The position numbers and the translations under genes are program-made. A stretch of DNA of 64,000 nt. It comes from Pseudomonadota bacterium. Its GTDB lineage: Bacteria > Myxococcota_A > Polyangia > Polyangiales > Polyangiaceae. The stretch covers positions 184,744 through 248,743 of the forward strand of contig JAEYWK010000186.1 in NCBI GenBank assembly GCA_023431345.1, given 5' to 3'. Every line of letters starts with the position of its first letter. Position 1 is the stretch's first letter. Shown in pieces: positions 34,421 through 51,504 of the stretch. The notes below the pieces were generated by a model, which was not told where the DNA came from, searched no databases, and saw only the letters and a list, made by a program, of their open reading frames with translations.

Positions 34421-37400
34421 TTGGCCGACACATCTCCGCCCTCCTCCTCGTTCGATCCGTTCGCAGGCCCCGCCATCCTCGGTACTGCACCGACGACGGA
34501 GCCGCAGCGCGAGATTTGGACCGCCTGCGCGCTCGGTGACGACGCTTCTCGCGCGTTCAACGAGTCGCTCACCTTGACGCTGAAGGGCCCGCTCAATCGC
34601 GAGGCGCTGGTGGCCGCGTTCGACGACGTGATCGCGCGCCACGACGCGCTGTCGTCGACGTTGAGCAGCGATGGCTTGACCCTGGTGGTCGGGCCGCCGG
34701 CGGTCTCGAGCCTGGCGTTCATGGACTGGTCGTCGCTCGATGGCGAAGCGCAGCAGCGTGAGCAGGCGGCCCTGCGGGAACGCGAGGTGAACACGGCCTT
34801 CGACCTCGTTCACGGCCCGCTCTACCGCGCCTACCTGGTCAAGCTCTCGGACGAAGAGCATTTCGTGTGCTTGACGGCGCACCACGCGGTCTTCGACGGC
34901 TACTCGAACGGTGTCCTGATAGCCGACTGGGGCGCGCTCTACGCGCAGCGACTCGGCCTGAGCGGGGCTCCCGAGCGTCCACCCTCCTTTGCGGAGTATG
35001 CGCGTCGCAGCGCTGCGATCCCGCCGGAGCTATCTTCCCCCGACGAGGCCTATTGGCTCAAGCTGTTCTCCGGCGCGCCAACCAGCGTCGACCTGCCGAC
35101 CGACCGCATGCGTCCCCCGCTGAAGACGTACGCGTCGCGGCGCGAAGACCTGCACCTCGAGCCGGCTTTGGTGGCGGCTCTGCGCCGCACCGGCGCCTCG
35201 TACAAGGCGAGCTTGTTCGCCACGCTGTTCGCGGGCTTCAACGTCGTCGTCAACCGCCTCAGCCAGCAAGAGGATCTCGTCGTCGGCATTCCTTCGGCAG
35301 GTCAAACGACGGACGAAGCGTACTCGAACCTGGTCGGCCATCTGGTGAACATGCTGCCGATTCGCACCACGGTGCTGCGCAGCGAGCCGTTCAACGAGCT
35401 GCTCGCGCGCGTGCGGAGCGCGCTGCTCGACGCACAAGAGCACCAGAGCTTCGGCTTCGGCAAGCTGCTGATGAAGCTGCCGCTGCCGCGCGACCCGAGC
35501 CGGCTCCCGCTCGTGTCCGTGATCTTCAACGTCGATCGTAACGCTGCGAACGGCAACGGTACGTTCGCGGGGCTGACGACGCGCGTCGCGGGCAACCCGC
35601 GTGCTTTCGAGAACTTCGACCTGTTCATCAACGCAGTGGAGGTCGAAGGGCGCGTCGAGCTGGAGTGTCAGTACAACACGGATCTGTTCGACGCTTCGAC
35701 GATTCGGCGCTGGCTCGGCACGTACGAGACGCTGCTCAAGTCGATCACGCAGGATCCGACGAAGGCCGTCGGCGCGCTCGACGTCGTCTCCGACGCCGAC
35801 GTGGCGCTGATGAAGCAGTGGAACGCGACCGAGGTGCCCCTGCCGGAGGCCCCGTGCGTTCACGATCTGGTCGCGGCCAGCGCGGAGCGTTCGCCTGACG
35901 CTGTCGCGGTCGAGTTCAACGGACAAGGGCTCACCTACGCGGAGCTGGACCGCAAGGCGGAGGCGTTCGCGCGCAAGCTGCGCAGCCTGGGCGTCAAGCG
36001 CGGCACCCTGGTGGGCTTGTGCGTCGAGCGCTCCCCGTTGCTGCTCGTCGGGGCCCTGGCGATCTGGAAGGCCGGCGGCGCCTACGTCCCGATGGACCCT
36101 GGCTACCCACGCGAGCGCCTCGCGCAAATGCTCGAGGACTCGCAGGCACCGGTCTTGGTGTCGGAGGCGGCGGTCCAGCGCGAGCTCGCGCTGGCGGGCG
36201 CGACCGTGGCGTTCGTCGAGGAAGATCCAGGCGATGTGTCGGGGGTGTCGCTCGCGGACGAGCGCGCCACCACCGAAGACGTCGCGTACGTCATCTACAC
36301 GTCGGGCTCGACGGGTAAGCCCAAGGGCGTGCTGGTCCCTCACCGCGCGGTCGTCAACCTGCTCGCGAGCGTGGCGAAGGTACCGGGCGTCACGGCGAAT
36401 GACGTGGTGCTCGCCGTCACCACGCTGTCGTTCGACATCGCGGTGTCGGAGACGTGGCTGCCGCTCGTGCAGGGCGCGCGCATCGTGCTCGTGAGTCGAG
36501 ACGTGGCGTCCGACGGTGGGCTCTTGCGCGACGTGATCGAGAGCCGTGGCGTCACGTTCATCGACGCCACGCCGGCCACGTATCGGCTGCTGCTCGGCGC
36601 AGGCTGGCAAGGCTCTTCGTCGCTGAAGCTCATCTGCACCGGTGAGGCGATGCCGCTGGACTTGGCGGGAGAGCTGCTATGCCGCTCCGGCAGTTTGTGG
36701 AACGGGTACGGTCCGACCGAGACTACGGTCTGGTCTACCTTCTGGCAGGTGCCGCCGGGCCTATCGCGCGTGCTGATCGGCAAGCCCGTCGACAACACGT
36801 TCATCTACCTGCTGGATGAGCAGCGCCGGCCGGTGCCGGTGAACGTGCCGGGCGAGATCTACATCGGCGGCACGGGCGTGACGCACGGCTACCTCAATCG
36901 ACCGGAGATGACGGCCGAGCGCTTCGTCGATGATCCGTTCGCGCCCGGCAAGCGCATGTACCGCACGGGCGACCTGGGTCGATACCTACCGAGCGGCGAC
37001 ATCGAGTGCATGGGCCGCAACGACAATCAGGTCAAATTGCGCGGGTTCCGCATCGAGCTCGGTGAGATCGAGACGGCGCTCGGCCAACACGAGGCGCTCA
37101 CGCAAGTCGCCGTGATCAAGCGTGAGGACCGGCCCGGCGACGCCAAGCTCGTCGCCTATTTCGTTTCCAGCGGCGAGCCTCCTTCCGTCTCCGACCTGCG
37201 TGCGCACCTGAAGAAGACGCTGCCCGACTACATGGTGCCTGCGGCGTTCGTCAACTTGACTCGCATGCCGCTCACCCCGAGCGGCAAGATCGATCGCCGT
37301 GCGCTGCCCGCTCCGGAAGCGGGTGCGGCGCGCTCGGAAGGCGAGTTCGTGGCGCCGACGACCCCGATGGAGAAGACCATGGCCGAGCTGTGGGCGGCCA

Positions 37401-40400
37401 TGCTCGGGGTCGGCCGCGTGAGCATCCACGACGACTTCTTCGCGCTCGGCGGCCACTCGCTGCTCGCGTCGCAGATTTTGGCGCGCCTGCGCCGCGATCA
37501 TGGCGTGCAGCTCTCTTTCCGCAAGTTCTTCGAGGCGCCGACGGTGGCGCGCTTGGCCAAGGAAGCGGAGGCGGCGGGCGGCGACTTGACGGCAGCCCCT
37601 CCGCCCATCGCCCGCCGCCCCGAAGGCGCGACGGTGCCACTCTCGATCGCGCAAGAGCGCATCGCGTTGATGGAGCAGATGCACCCGGCGCAGCAGGCGA
37701 CGCACACGCTGCCCGCCGCCTGGCAAATCGCGGGCAAGGTCGATCTCGGCCTCATGCAAGAAGCCCTGGATGTCATCGTGGCTCGCCACGAAACGCTGCG
37801 TACGACCGTCAAGATCGACGGCTCGCGCATGGCTCAAGACATCAAGCCTTCACTGAAGCTGGCGATCGAGCTGCGCGACCTACGCAGCCTGCCCGAAGCC
37901 GAGCGACGCCCCGCGATGATGGCCGAGATCCGCAAGGCCACGCAGACGCCGTTCGATCTCACGACGGGGCCGCTGTTCCTGTCGAAGCTGTACCAGCTCG
38001 AGGACGAGCTCTTCATCTACTTCACGCTGCGTCACAACTTGATTTGGGACGGCTGGTCGTACGACGTGTTCCTGTCGGACCTGTGCGAGACTTACGCCTC
38101 GCTGGTGCAGAAGCGACCGAGCAAGCTGCCCGAGCTTCCGGTTCGCTATGGCGACTACGTGCTGTGGCACCGCGAGTGGCTCAAGAGCACCGAGATCGCG
38201 CGGCAACGTGACTGGTGGCACAAGGAGCTGGCCGATTCGCCGCCGGACCTCGAGTTGCCCTACGATCACGCGCGGCCGCAGCGTATGCGCTACGAGGGCG
38301 GCACCATCATCGCGCGCTTCTCGAAGGAGCAGAGCCAGGCCCTCACCGCCCTCGGTCATCGCGGCAGCACCACGCTCTTCATGACGCTGTTCGCGGCGTA
38401 CGCGGTGCTCTTGCACCGTTACACGGGTCGTGACGACATCTTGGTCGGTCTGCCCGTGCGGGGCCGCCAGGCCCCCGAGCTCGAGAACCTGATCGGCTCG
38501 TTCACGAACACGATCGTACTGCGCGCTCGCTTCGACGAGAACGAGACCTTCCTCGACTTTCTCAAGAAGACGCGCGACCGCGCGCTCGATGCCTTCAGTC
38601 ACGAGCAGCTGCCGCTCGAGATGCTGCAGATCCGCCCGCCCGTGGTGCGCGCGCTGTTCAGCTTTCAGGACGCGCGCACCCGCCCGCTCAAGATGGACGA
38701 CATGGTCTTGAAGCAGGTCGACGTGGAGCCGCCCGCGGCCGCGAATGACTTGATGGTGTGGATGGTCGAGCGACACGACCACATGGTCGCGGTCGTCAAC
38801 TACAGCAGCGAGCTCTTCGAGCGTGAGACGGTCGAAGCCATCGTGCGTGGCTTCTCGACTCTCGTCGACGACGTGGTCGCGCATCCGGAGCGCAAGCTGA
38901 GCGAGCTGCTCGTCGTCCACGAGCAAGATAGCCGAGCGCTCGCCGCGTCCTCCGCTCCGGCCAGCGACCCTGAATCGCTGGAGAGCCTGCTCGCGCGTCA
39001 GACCTCGGAGGCGGCGGTGCAGCAAGACGGCAGCTCGCTCAGCGGGGCCGCGCTGCAAGCTCAAAGCTCCGCGGTGGCGGCCGCCATCCGCGAAGCCGGC
39101 TTGAACGACGGCGCGGTCGTCGCCATCGCCAGCACCCCTTCCCCGGCGCAGGTCGCCGCGCTCATCGGCGTCTGGCGGGCGGGCGCCAGCGCGCTCGTCA
39201 TCGATCCGCGCTTCCCCGCCGCGCTGCAGCGACGCCTGCTCGAGACGTCGCAGGCGCGACTATTACTCTGCGCGGGGCCCGCCCCCGAGGGCCTGGCGAT
39301 CGCGACCGTAGACCTCGCTCAGGCCGTGAGCAGCGGACGTAGCCTCGACGGCGGTGTCTCGTCGCGCGGCGCGACGTGGCTGTGGCCCTGGCTGCTCGCG
39401 GACGGCAAAGTCGAGCTAGCACCAGTGCGGGTCTCGCAGCTCGTGTCGGCGGCGAAGGCTGCGGCCAAGTCCGGCCTGACGCCGGGTGGGCGCTTGGCCG
39501 TTGCTGCGAATCCGCTCAGCGAAACGTTCGCGCTCGAGGTGATGCTCGCCTTGGTCGCCGGCAAAGCTTTGCAGCTGCCGACCACGGACGCCCGCGCCGA
39601 CGACGCGCTGATTGATTCCCTGCGCGCATCCGCTCCCGGTGACGTCGCGTTCGCGGCCACGAACGCGCTGGCCGAGCTTCGTAGCAGCGGGGCCAAGCTG
39701 CCCGAGACGGTGCTCGTCGCGGGCGGCGCTGGCGCGGATCTACTCGAGGCTTGGCGAAAAGAAGCGAAGCGAGTGACCTCGCTGCGCGTCTTGCCCTCGC
39801 GCGTGTTCGCGCTGCTCGAGGAGACCGAGCGCAGCCTTCACCCCGGCGGTCTGCACGGCAACCTCCTCGGCGCCGGCGCGGCCGTGCTCGACCAGCGCGG
39901 CCAGCAGGCTCCGCTCGGCGTGACGGGTGAGCTCCAAGTCGCCGGCCAGCGCACCGACCTGCGCGCGCGCCGCCTCGCGTCAGGCTCGCTCGACGTCGCG
40001 CCCGCCGGCCCTGAGTGGCTCTCGATCGGCGGCCAGCGCTTCGAGCGTGGCGCGATCGCGAGCGTCGTGGCCGAGCACGCCGCCGTGGCCGCGGTTCACG
40101 TCAGCATCGAGTTGGCCGGAACGGATGGTGAGCGAATCGTCGGCTACGTCGTGCCTCGAGAAGGCATGTCTTTCACGGAGACCGAGCTGCGACGGCAGGC
40201 TCGCACCTCGCTACCGGCATCGCTCGTCCCGCACGCTTTCGTAGAGCTCGCGGAGCTGCCCCGCGACGCTTCCGGAAAGCTGGACGCCAAGCGCTTGCCC
40301 TCGCCGTTTGCGGCGCCCGCCGCCGCCTATGTCGCTCCCCGTACCGACTCCGAAAAGCAGCTCGCGCGCATGTTCATCGAAGTCCTGAACGTGCCCCGAG

Positions 40401-40669
40401 TCGGCGTTCACGACAACTTCTTCGATTTGGGTGGTCAGTCTCTACTCTGCTTGCGCGTCATCGACATGATCGAGCGCGAGACCAAGGCTCGCTTGAGCCC
40501 GCGCATCCTGCTCCTCAACACGCTCGAGCAAGCCGCCTCGGCGCTCGACCAGCTGCGCGGCGTTGCGGCCGCTCCCGCGGCCGCACAACCTAGCAAGGCC
40601 GCGGAACCCACGGGCGTCGCGGGACGGGTCATCAAGGGTCTGCGCGGCTTGCTGGGCGGCGGCTCTTAA
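34421..40669 (+). CDS. Non-ribosomal peptide synthetase, C-A-PCP-C*-A*-PCP
   Basis: 2082 residues, taking TTG 34421 as start (AAGG 11 bases before; an earlier TTG at 34352 is possible). Domains: condensation ~24-460 with HHAVFDG (154-160); adenylation ~484-960 with TSGSTGKPKG (627-636), YGPTETT, YRTGD, RGFRIELGEIE and SGKIDRR; carrier with Ser1013 in LGGHSLL; condensation ~1070-1510 with HNLIWDG (1205-1211), the second His being Asn; a shortened adenylation-like region ~1524-1963 with no TSGSTG, YGPTE or YRTGD motif but a surviving SGKLDAKRLP; carrier with Ser2007 in LGGQSLL. There is no thioesterase. Specificity positions of A1 read roughly D-I-S-T-I-T-G-V-W-K, no clear match. Follows the GT4 gene; the hybrid synthetase is 1.3 kb downstream. 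Confidence 0.95.
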   Translation: MADTSPPSSSFDPFAGPAILGTAPTTEPQREIWTACALGDDASRAFNESLTLTLKGPLNREALVAAFDDVIARHDALSSTLSSDGLTLVVGPPAVSSLAFMDWSSLDGEAQQREQAALREREVNTAFDLVHGPLYRAYLVKLSDEEHFVCLTAHHAVFDGYSNGVLIADWGALYAQRLGLSGAPERPPSFAEYARRSAAIPPELSSPDEAYWLKLFSGAPTSVDLPTDRMRPPLKTYASRREDLHLEPALVAALRRTGASYKASLFATLFAGFNVVVNRLSQQEDLVVGIPSAGQTTDEAYSNLVGHLVNMLPIRTTVLRSEPFNELLARVRSALLDAQEHQSFGFGKLLMKLPLPRDPSRLPLVSVIFNVDRNAANGNGTFAGLTTRVAGNPRAFENFDLFINAVEVEGRVELECQYNTDLFDASTIRRWLGTYETLLKSITQDPTKAVGALDVVSDADVALMKQWNATEVPLPEAPCVHDLVAASAERSPDAVAVEFNGQGLTYAELDRKAEAFARKLRSLGVKRGTLVGLCVERSPLLLVGALAIWKAGGAYVPMDPGYPRERLAQMLEDSQAPVLVSEAAVQRELALAGATVAFVEEDPGDVSGVSLADERATTEDVAYVIYTSGSTGKPKGVLVPHRAVVNLLASVAKVPGVTANDVVLAVTTLSFDIAVSETWLPLVQGARIVLVSRDVASDGGLLRDVIESRGVTFIDATPATYRLLLGAGWQGSSSLKLICTGEAMPLDLAGELLCRSGSLWNGYGPTETTVWSTFWQVPPGLSRVLIGKPVDNTFIYLLDEQRRPVPVNVPGEIYIGGTGVTHGYLNRPEMTAERFVDDPFAPGKRMYRTGDLGRYLPSGDIECMGRNDNQVKLRGFRIELGEIETALGQHEALTQVAVIKREDRPGDAKLVAYFVSSGEPPSVSDLRAHLKKTLPDYMVPAAFVNLTRMPLTPSGKIDRRALPAPEAGAARSEGEFVAPTTPMEKTMAELWAAMLGVGRVSIHDDFFALGGHSLLASQILARLRRDHGVQLSFRKFFEAPTVARLAKEAEAAGGDLTAAPPPIARRPEGATVPLSIAQERIALMEQMHPAQQATHTLPAAWQIAGKVDLGLMQEALDVIVARHETLRTTVKIDGSRMAQDIKPSLKLAIELRDLRSLPEAERRPAMMAEIRKATQTPFDLTTGPLFLSKLYQLEDELFIYFTLRHNLIWDGWSYDVFLSDLCETYASLVQKRPSKLPELPVRYGDYVLWHREWLKSTEIARQRDWWHKELADSPPDLELPYDHARPQRMRYEGGTIIARFSKEQSQALTALGHRGSTTLFMTLFAAYAVLLHRYTGRDDILVGLPVRGRQAPELENLIGSFTNTIVLRARFDENETFLDFLKKTRDRALDAFSHEQLPLEMLQIRPPVVRALFSFQDARTRPLKMDDMVLKQVDVEPPAAANDLMVWMVERHDHMVAVVNYSSELFERETVEAIVRGFSTLVDDVVAHPERKLSELLVVHEQDSRALAASSAPASDPESLESLLARQTSEAAVQQDGSSLSGAALQAQSSAVAAAIREAGLNDGAVVAIASTPSPAQVAALIGVWRAGASALVIDPRFPAALQRRLLETSQARLLLCAGPAPEGLAIATVDLAQAVSSGRSLDGGVSSRGATWLWPWLLADGKVELAPVRVSQLVSAAKAAAKSGLTPGGRLAVAANPLSETFALEVMLALVAGKALQLPTTDARADDALIDSLRASAPGDVAFAATNALAELRSSGAKLPETVLVAGGAGADLLEAWRKEAKRVTSLRVLPSRVFALLEETERSLHPGGLHGNLLGAGAAVLDQRGQQAPLGVTGELQVAGQRTDLRARRLASGSLDVAPAGPEWLSIGGQRFERGAIASVVAEHAAVAAVHVSIELAGTDGERIVGYVVPREGMSFTETELRRQARTSLPASLVPHAFVELAELPRDASGKLDAKRLPSPFAAPAAAYVAPRTDSEKQLARMFIEVLNVPRVGVHDNFFDLGGQSLLCLRVIDMIERETKARLSPRILLLNTLEQAASALDQLRGVAAAPAAAQPSKAAEPTGVAGRVIKGLRGLLGGGS

Positions 40670-40722
40670 CGACATCGAGCAATTCGAGCAACCGGCGCCG
40701 CCGCTGACCCGAAGAGCCGGGT

Positions 40723-41655
40723 GTGGCGAACCCAAAGACGACCCGCCGGTTGCTCGACCCCAAGCTCGACATCGTGTTCTGGAAGTTGTTCGCGACGGAG
40801 CAGAATCGTCCACTGCTCGTCGCCCTGCTCAACGCGGTCTTGCGTCCTGCGGTGCCTATCGAGGAGGTGGTGGTGGTGGGCGACGAGCCCGACGTGCTGG
40901 GCGTAGACGGCAAGCAGGTCGCGCTCGATCTGCGGGTGCGACTGGGGAGCGGCGAAGTCATCGACGTGGAGGTCCAGACGCGGCGGCATGCGGCGCTCCG
41001 CGAGCGAGCTTTGTATTATTGGGCCCGCCTGTACTCGGAGCAGCTGCAGCGCGGTGAGCAGTACGGGAGCTTGCGGCGCTGCGCCGTGATCTTCATCCTC
41101 GATTTCGAGGAGCTCGCTTCAGCTCGATTTCACAGTGTTTTTCGACTGCGGGAGGAAACGGATGGCGCTCGTCTGACCGAGCACCTGGAGCTCCACTTCA
41201 TCGAGCTGCCCAAGTGGTCGCGAGCCCTGGATCGAAACGACGAGCCGAACCTTTCGGGCTGGTGTAGATTCTTGACTGCGGCCGAAGACGAAGAGCTGGA
41301 AGAACTGGCAATGGAGAGCCCGATCCTGAAGCAGGCGAAGGACGCACTCGAAGAGCTGAGCGCCGATCCGGAGCTGCGGAGTCGCGCCTGGCACCGCGAA
41401 ACGGTGCTGAACGCAGATCGCATGCAACGGGTGGCAGACAAGCAAGAGGCTCGGGCGGAAGGTCTCGTGGAAGGGCGGGCGGAAGGTCTCGTGGAAGGGC
41501 GGGCGGACATGCTGTTGCGCCTAATGACGCGCAAGTTTGGCGCGTTGACAGAGCAAGTCGTAGCGCGCGTGTCGCGCGGCTCGGAGCGCGAGCTCGAGGA
41601 CTGGTGTGATCGCGTGCTGAACGCGGACACCATCGACAGCATGCTCAGCGGGTAG
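40723..41655 (+). CDS. Rpn/YhgA-like PD-(D/E)XK nuclease-family protein
   Basis: 310 residues, GTG start. The N-terminus DPKLDIVFWKLFATEQNRPLLVALLNAVL is the hallmark of the Rpn (recombination-promoting nuclease, PDDEXK_2) family; the nuclease core lies around VVVGDEPDVLGVDGKQVALDLRVRLGSGEVIDVEVQ with the acidic and Glu-x-Gln type residues. The C-terminus (MLLRLMTRKFGALTEQVVARVSRGSERELEDWCDRVLNA) is the DUF4351 module usually paired with it. An in-frame 24-base duplication gives EGLVEGRA-EGLVEGRA. The gene sits between two megasynthase genes and is followed at once by a two-hairpin repeat, which suggests arrival as a mobile unit. Rpn proteins raise recombination and may be defence nucleases. 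Not an obvious part of the biosynthesis. Confidence 0.9.
   Translation: MANPKTTRRLLDPKLDIVFWKLFATEQNRPLLVALLNAVLRPAVPIEEVVVVGDEPDVLGVDGKQVALDLRVRLGSGEVIDVEVQTRRHAALRERALYYWARLYSEQLQRGEQYGSLRRCAVIFILDFEELASARFHSVFRLREETDGARLTEHLELHFIELPKWSRALDRNDEPNLSGWCRFLTAAEDEELEELAMESPILKQAKDALEELSADPELRSRAWHRETVLNADRMQRVADKQEARAEGLVEGRAEGLVEGRADMLLRLMTRKFGALTEQVVARVSRGSERELEDWCDRVLNADTIDSMLSG
41453..41500 (+). repeat. 24-base tandem duplication in the Rpn gene
   Basis: Two perfect 24-base copies (41453-41476 and 41477-41500) begin GGGCGGAAGGTC and encode the repeated EGLVEGRA. This stretch in Rpn-family proteins is often length-variable. The repeat keeps the frame. Confidence 0.9.
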
Positions 41656-41664
41656 ACACGGGCG

Positions 41665-41759
41665 GCTCGCCTGAATTCATTCAGGCGAGGGGGCGGCGCG
41701 AGCTGCCCCCACCAGGAAGGGCTAGAACACCCGAGCGGTCAAACCGTTCGGCGTTCTAG
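41665..41759 (+). repeat. Two-hairpin repeat, copy 1
   Basis: First hairpin 41668-41687: CGCCTGAAT, TC, ATTCAGGCG, perfectly paired. A G/C-rich spacer (GGGGCGGCGCGAGCTGCCCCCACCAGGAA region) follows. The second is an imperfect hairpin from CTAGAAC (41722-41728) to GTTCTAG (41753-41759) with an inner CGGT/ACCG. A reverse-complement copy of nearly the same sequence is at 63822-63918. It starts 10 bases after the Rpn gene's stop. It resembles a REP/MITE-like repeat; transcription termination is a possible side effect. Confidence 0.85.
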
Positions 41760-41992
41760 GTGTTCACGCTCTGGTCTGCGGCGGGCGCGCTCCTCGAGCG
41801 CTCGTCCGCGGAGCGGTCGGATGAGGGTACTAAGCAATTCTTGGTTCTCACCCATGCCGCGTGCCGCGCCGACGCGCCAACCATGAGAAGTTATCGCCTT
41901 GGGGGGCAGCGCCGCCTTTTTGGCCGAAGCGCTCGCTAGCTTACGCGGGGGGTTGTCCGCCTACCAGGCAGGAGTACGATTCCCGGCTGGCC

Positions 41993-48859
<6,867 letters not shown>

Positions 48860-48903
48860 GCAGCTCGCTGCTGAAGCCGTCGCCAAGCCTCCAGGCGTAG
48901 CAG

Positions 48904-48934
48904 CCGAAGGGGAAGCTTGCTTCCCCTGGTTCGG
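48904..48934 (+). terminator. Possible hairpin terminator after the hybrid gene
   Basis: GGGGAAGC (48909-48916) pairs perfectly with GCTTCCCC (48919-48926), and outer CCGAA (48904-48908) with TTCGG (48930-48934), with a TGG bulge. It lies about 45 bases after the hybrid synthetase stop. There is no T-run, so Rho-type or pausing function is possible. Position favours a transcript end. Confidence 0.5.
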
Positions 48935-49318
48935 CTCGAGCGTTGGTCTGAGCTCTTCGTCATCAGCGCATGGCGAGGCCGAGGGTGAGCTGCGTCGGCG
49001 ATGGCCGGTGGCGCGAGCTCGCAACGAAGCTTGCGGGGACGCCTCGGCCGCGACGGCGATCGGCTTGCCCGTTGCACCCCGCCGCCGTCGCACCCCGCCG
49101 CCGTCGCACCCCGCCGCCCGTCGCATCCCCCCGCCCGTTGCGTCCCGCCGCCTGCCGCCGATCGCGTCCCCGCCCTGGCGCGCCCGACGGCAGCTCGGCC
49201 GCGAGACCCAAGGCGGCGAGTCGGAGCCGCCTCGCCGTTCGGCCTCGTGAAAAACGCTCGCTGCGTGTCGATCCCGGCGCGGGTCGTTCGTCGCTCTCGG
49301 AGACAGGAGCAACTCACC
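48935..49318. other. Non-coding stretch with tandem repeats before the YCII gene
   Basis: The whole gap between the hybrid synthetase gene and the YCII gene is 48860-49318 (459 bases). Besides the hairpin, it contains the C-rich tandem array listed separately and no gene that I can support; frames here read as Pro/Arg or Gly/Arg repeats. The YCII ribosome-binding site CAGGAG is at its end. Confidence 0.55.
49071..49152 (+). repeat. Five-copy 16-17-base intergenic tandem repeat
   Basis: Units of the type GTCGCACCCCGCCGCC start at 49071, 49087, 49103, 49120 and 49137, with lengths 16, 16, 17, 17 and 16. Because the lengths are not multiples of three, the array is not coding. The C-rich strand could form unusual structures. 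It sits upstream of the YCII gene and may be a variable-number tandem repeat. Confidence 0.8.
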
Positions 49319-49648
49319 ATGAAATTCATGCTTTTCATTTGTACCGACAGCAGCGCCCCGCGCGTTCAAGAGCCGGCGCTCAGCCCTGAGGCCTGGGTGA
49401 AGGAGGGAGAGGAGCGTGGCATCCGCGTGGAGGGGGAGCGCCTGCGGCCGCCCGGCGACGCTAAGCTGCTGCGCTTCCGCGCGGGTGAGCTCATCGTGAG
49501 CGACGGCCCCTTCGCGGAGAGTAAGGAATGGATCGCCGGCTACGACATCCTCGAGTGCAAGGACCTCGCCGAGGCGATCGACTACGCCTCGCGCCATCCC
49601 ATGGCTCGAGCCGGCCAAATCGAGGTCCGCCCTTTCTGGCCGTTCTAG
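49319..49648 (+). CDS. YCII-related (YCII/DGPF domain) protein
   Basis: 109 residues from ATG 49319, CAGGAG about 10 bases upstream. MKFMLFICTD starts the usual beta-alpha-beta fold and SDGPFAESKEWIAGYDILECKD is the DGPF motif of this family; the central His in ASRHPMA matches the conserved His of YCII. YCII proteins are small dimers, some with chlorohydrolase-like activity and many of unknown role; DGPF types often sit beside ECF sigma factor genes. No sigma factor is near here; the neighbours are the hybrid synthetase upstream and an ABC exporter downstream, so a link to that locus is possible but not shown. Confidence 0.88.
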   Translation: MKFMLFICTDSSAPRVQEPALSPEAWVKEGEERGIRVEGERLRPPGDAKLLRFRAGELIVSDGPFAESKEWIAGYDILECKDLAEAIDYASRHPMARAGQIEVRPFWPF

Positions 49649-49789
49649 TCGGCGCTCGGGGCGCTCGCCGCCTCCACCAGCCATCTACCAGGCATTCCGC
49701 TATCGTGCGGATTTTGCATCAGCGGCGAGCGCGATCGACTTAGCCATGGGCGGGCCCTAAGCTCCTGCTGCGCCACGGACGAGGAGTGA

Positions 49790-50712
49790 ATGCAGACGAT
49801 CCTATCCATCAAGCAGCTCACCAAGACCTACGCCTCCGGCTTCCAAGCCCTGAAGTCGATCGATCTGGAGATCTACCGCGGCGAGATCTTCGCGCTGCTG
49901 GGGCCCAACGGCGCGGGTAAGACGACGCTGATCAGCATCGTCTGCGGCATCGTGAACCCGACCTCGGGCCAGGTGACGGCGGATGGCCACGACATCGCTC
50001 TCGACTATCGGGCGGCGCGGTCGAAGATCGGTCTCGTTCCGCAGGAGCTCTCGACCGACGCCTTCGAGACGGTGTGGGCAACGGTGAAGTTCAGCCGCGG
50101 GTTGTTCGGCAAACCCCCGAACCCCGAGCACCTCGAAAAGGTGCTGCGAGACTTGTCGCTCTGGGAGAAAAAAGACAGCAAAATCATGTCGTTATCTGGC
50201 GGCATGAAGCGTCGCGTGCTGATCGCCAAGGCGCTCGCCCATGAGCCACGCATCCTCTTCCTCGATGAGCCCAGCGCAGGCGTGGACGTCCAGCTGCGGC
50301 GCGACATGTGGCAGATGGTTCGCAGTCTTCGCGACACGGGCGTGACGATCATCCTGACCACCCACTACATCGAAGAAGCCGAAGAGATGGCCGATCGCAT
50401 CGGAGTGATCGACAAAGGCGAGCTGGTGCTGGTGGAGGACAAGGCGCGTTTGATGCGCCAGCTCGGAAAGAAGCAGCTCACGCTGGAGCTGCGTACTCCG
50501 CTCACGGAGATTCCCGACGCTCTCGTGGGCCTTCCGCTGGAGCTCGCGAGCGACGGGCACTCGCTCGTCTACAGCTTCGACACCCACACCGAGGAGACCG
50601 GCATCGCTACCCTGTTCAACCAGCTCGCCGCGCAAGGCATCGCCTTCAAGAACCTGAGCTCGAGCGAGCGCTCACTCGAAGACATCTTCGTGAGCCTCGT
50701 GCAGGGGCGCGC

Positions 50713-50716
<4 letters not shown>
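49790..50716 (+). CDS. ABC-2 type exporter, ATP-binding subunit
   Basis: 308 residues, ATG 49790 after GAGGAGTGA. Walker A GPNGAGKT, Q-loop GLVPQELS, signature LSGGMKRRVLIAKALAHEP and Walker B ILFLDEPSAGVD are complete, with the H-loop in ILTTHYIEEAE. This is the DrrA/NodI-like class that drives ABC-2 permeases, with a ~80-residue C-terminal extension (KKQLTLELRTPLTEIPDALVGLPL). It overlaps the permease gene by 4 bases (ATGA). Standing directly after the NRPS/PKS locus it is the natural export pump of that product, but it could equally serve the polysaccharide locus or neither. Confidence 0.95.
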
Positions 50717-51474
<758 letters not shown>

Positions 51475-51504
51475 GCGGCAAACGAAGCCTGCTGTGCGGA
51501 GAGC

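Noticed and set aside
35030..36610. 526-codon open frame on the minus strand inside the NRPS gene
   Set aside because: The plus strand shows a complete condensation and adenylation pattern, so this is a shadow.
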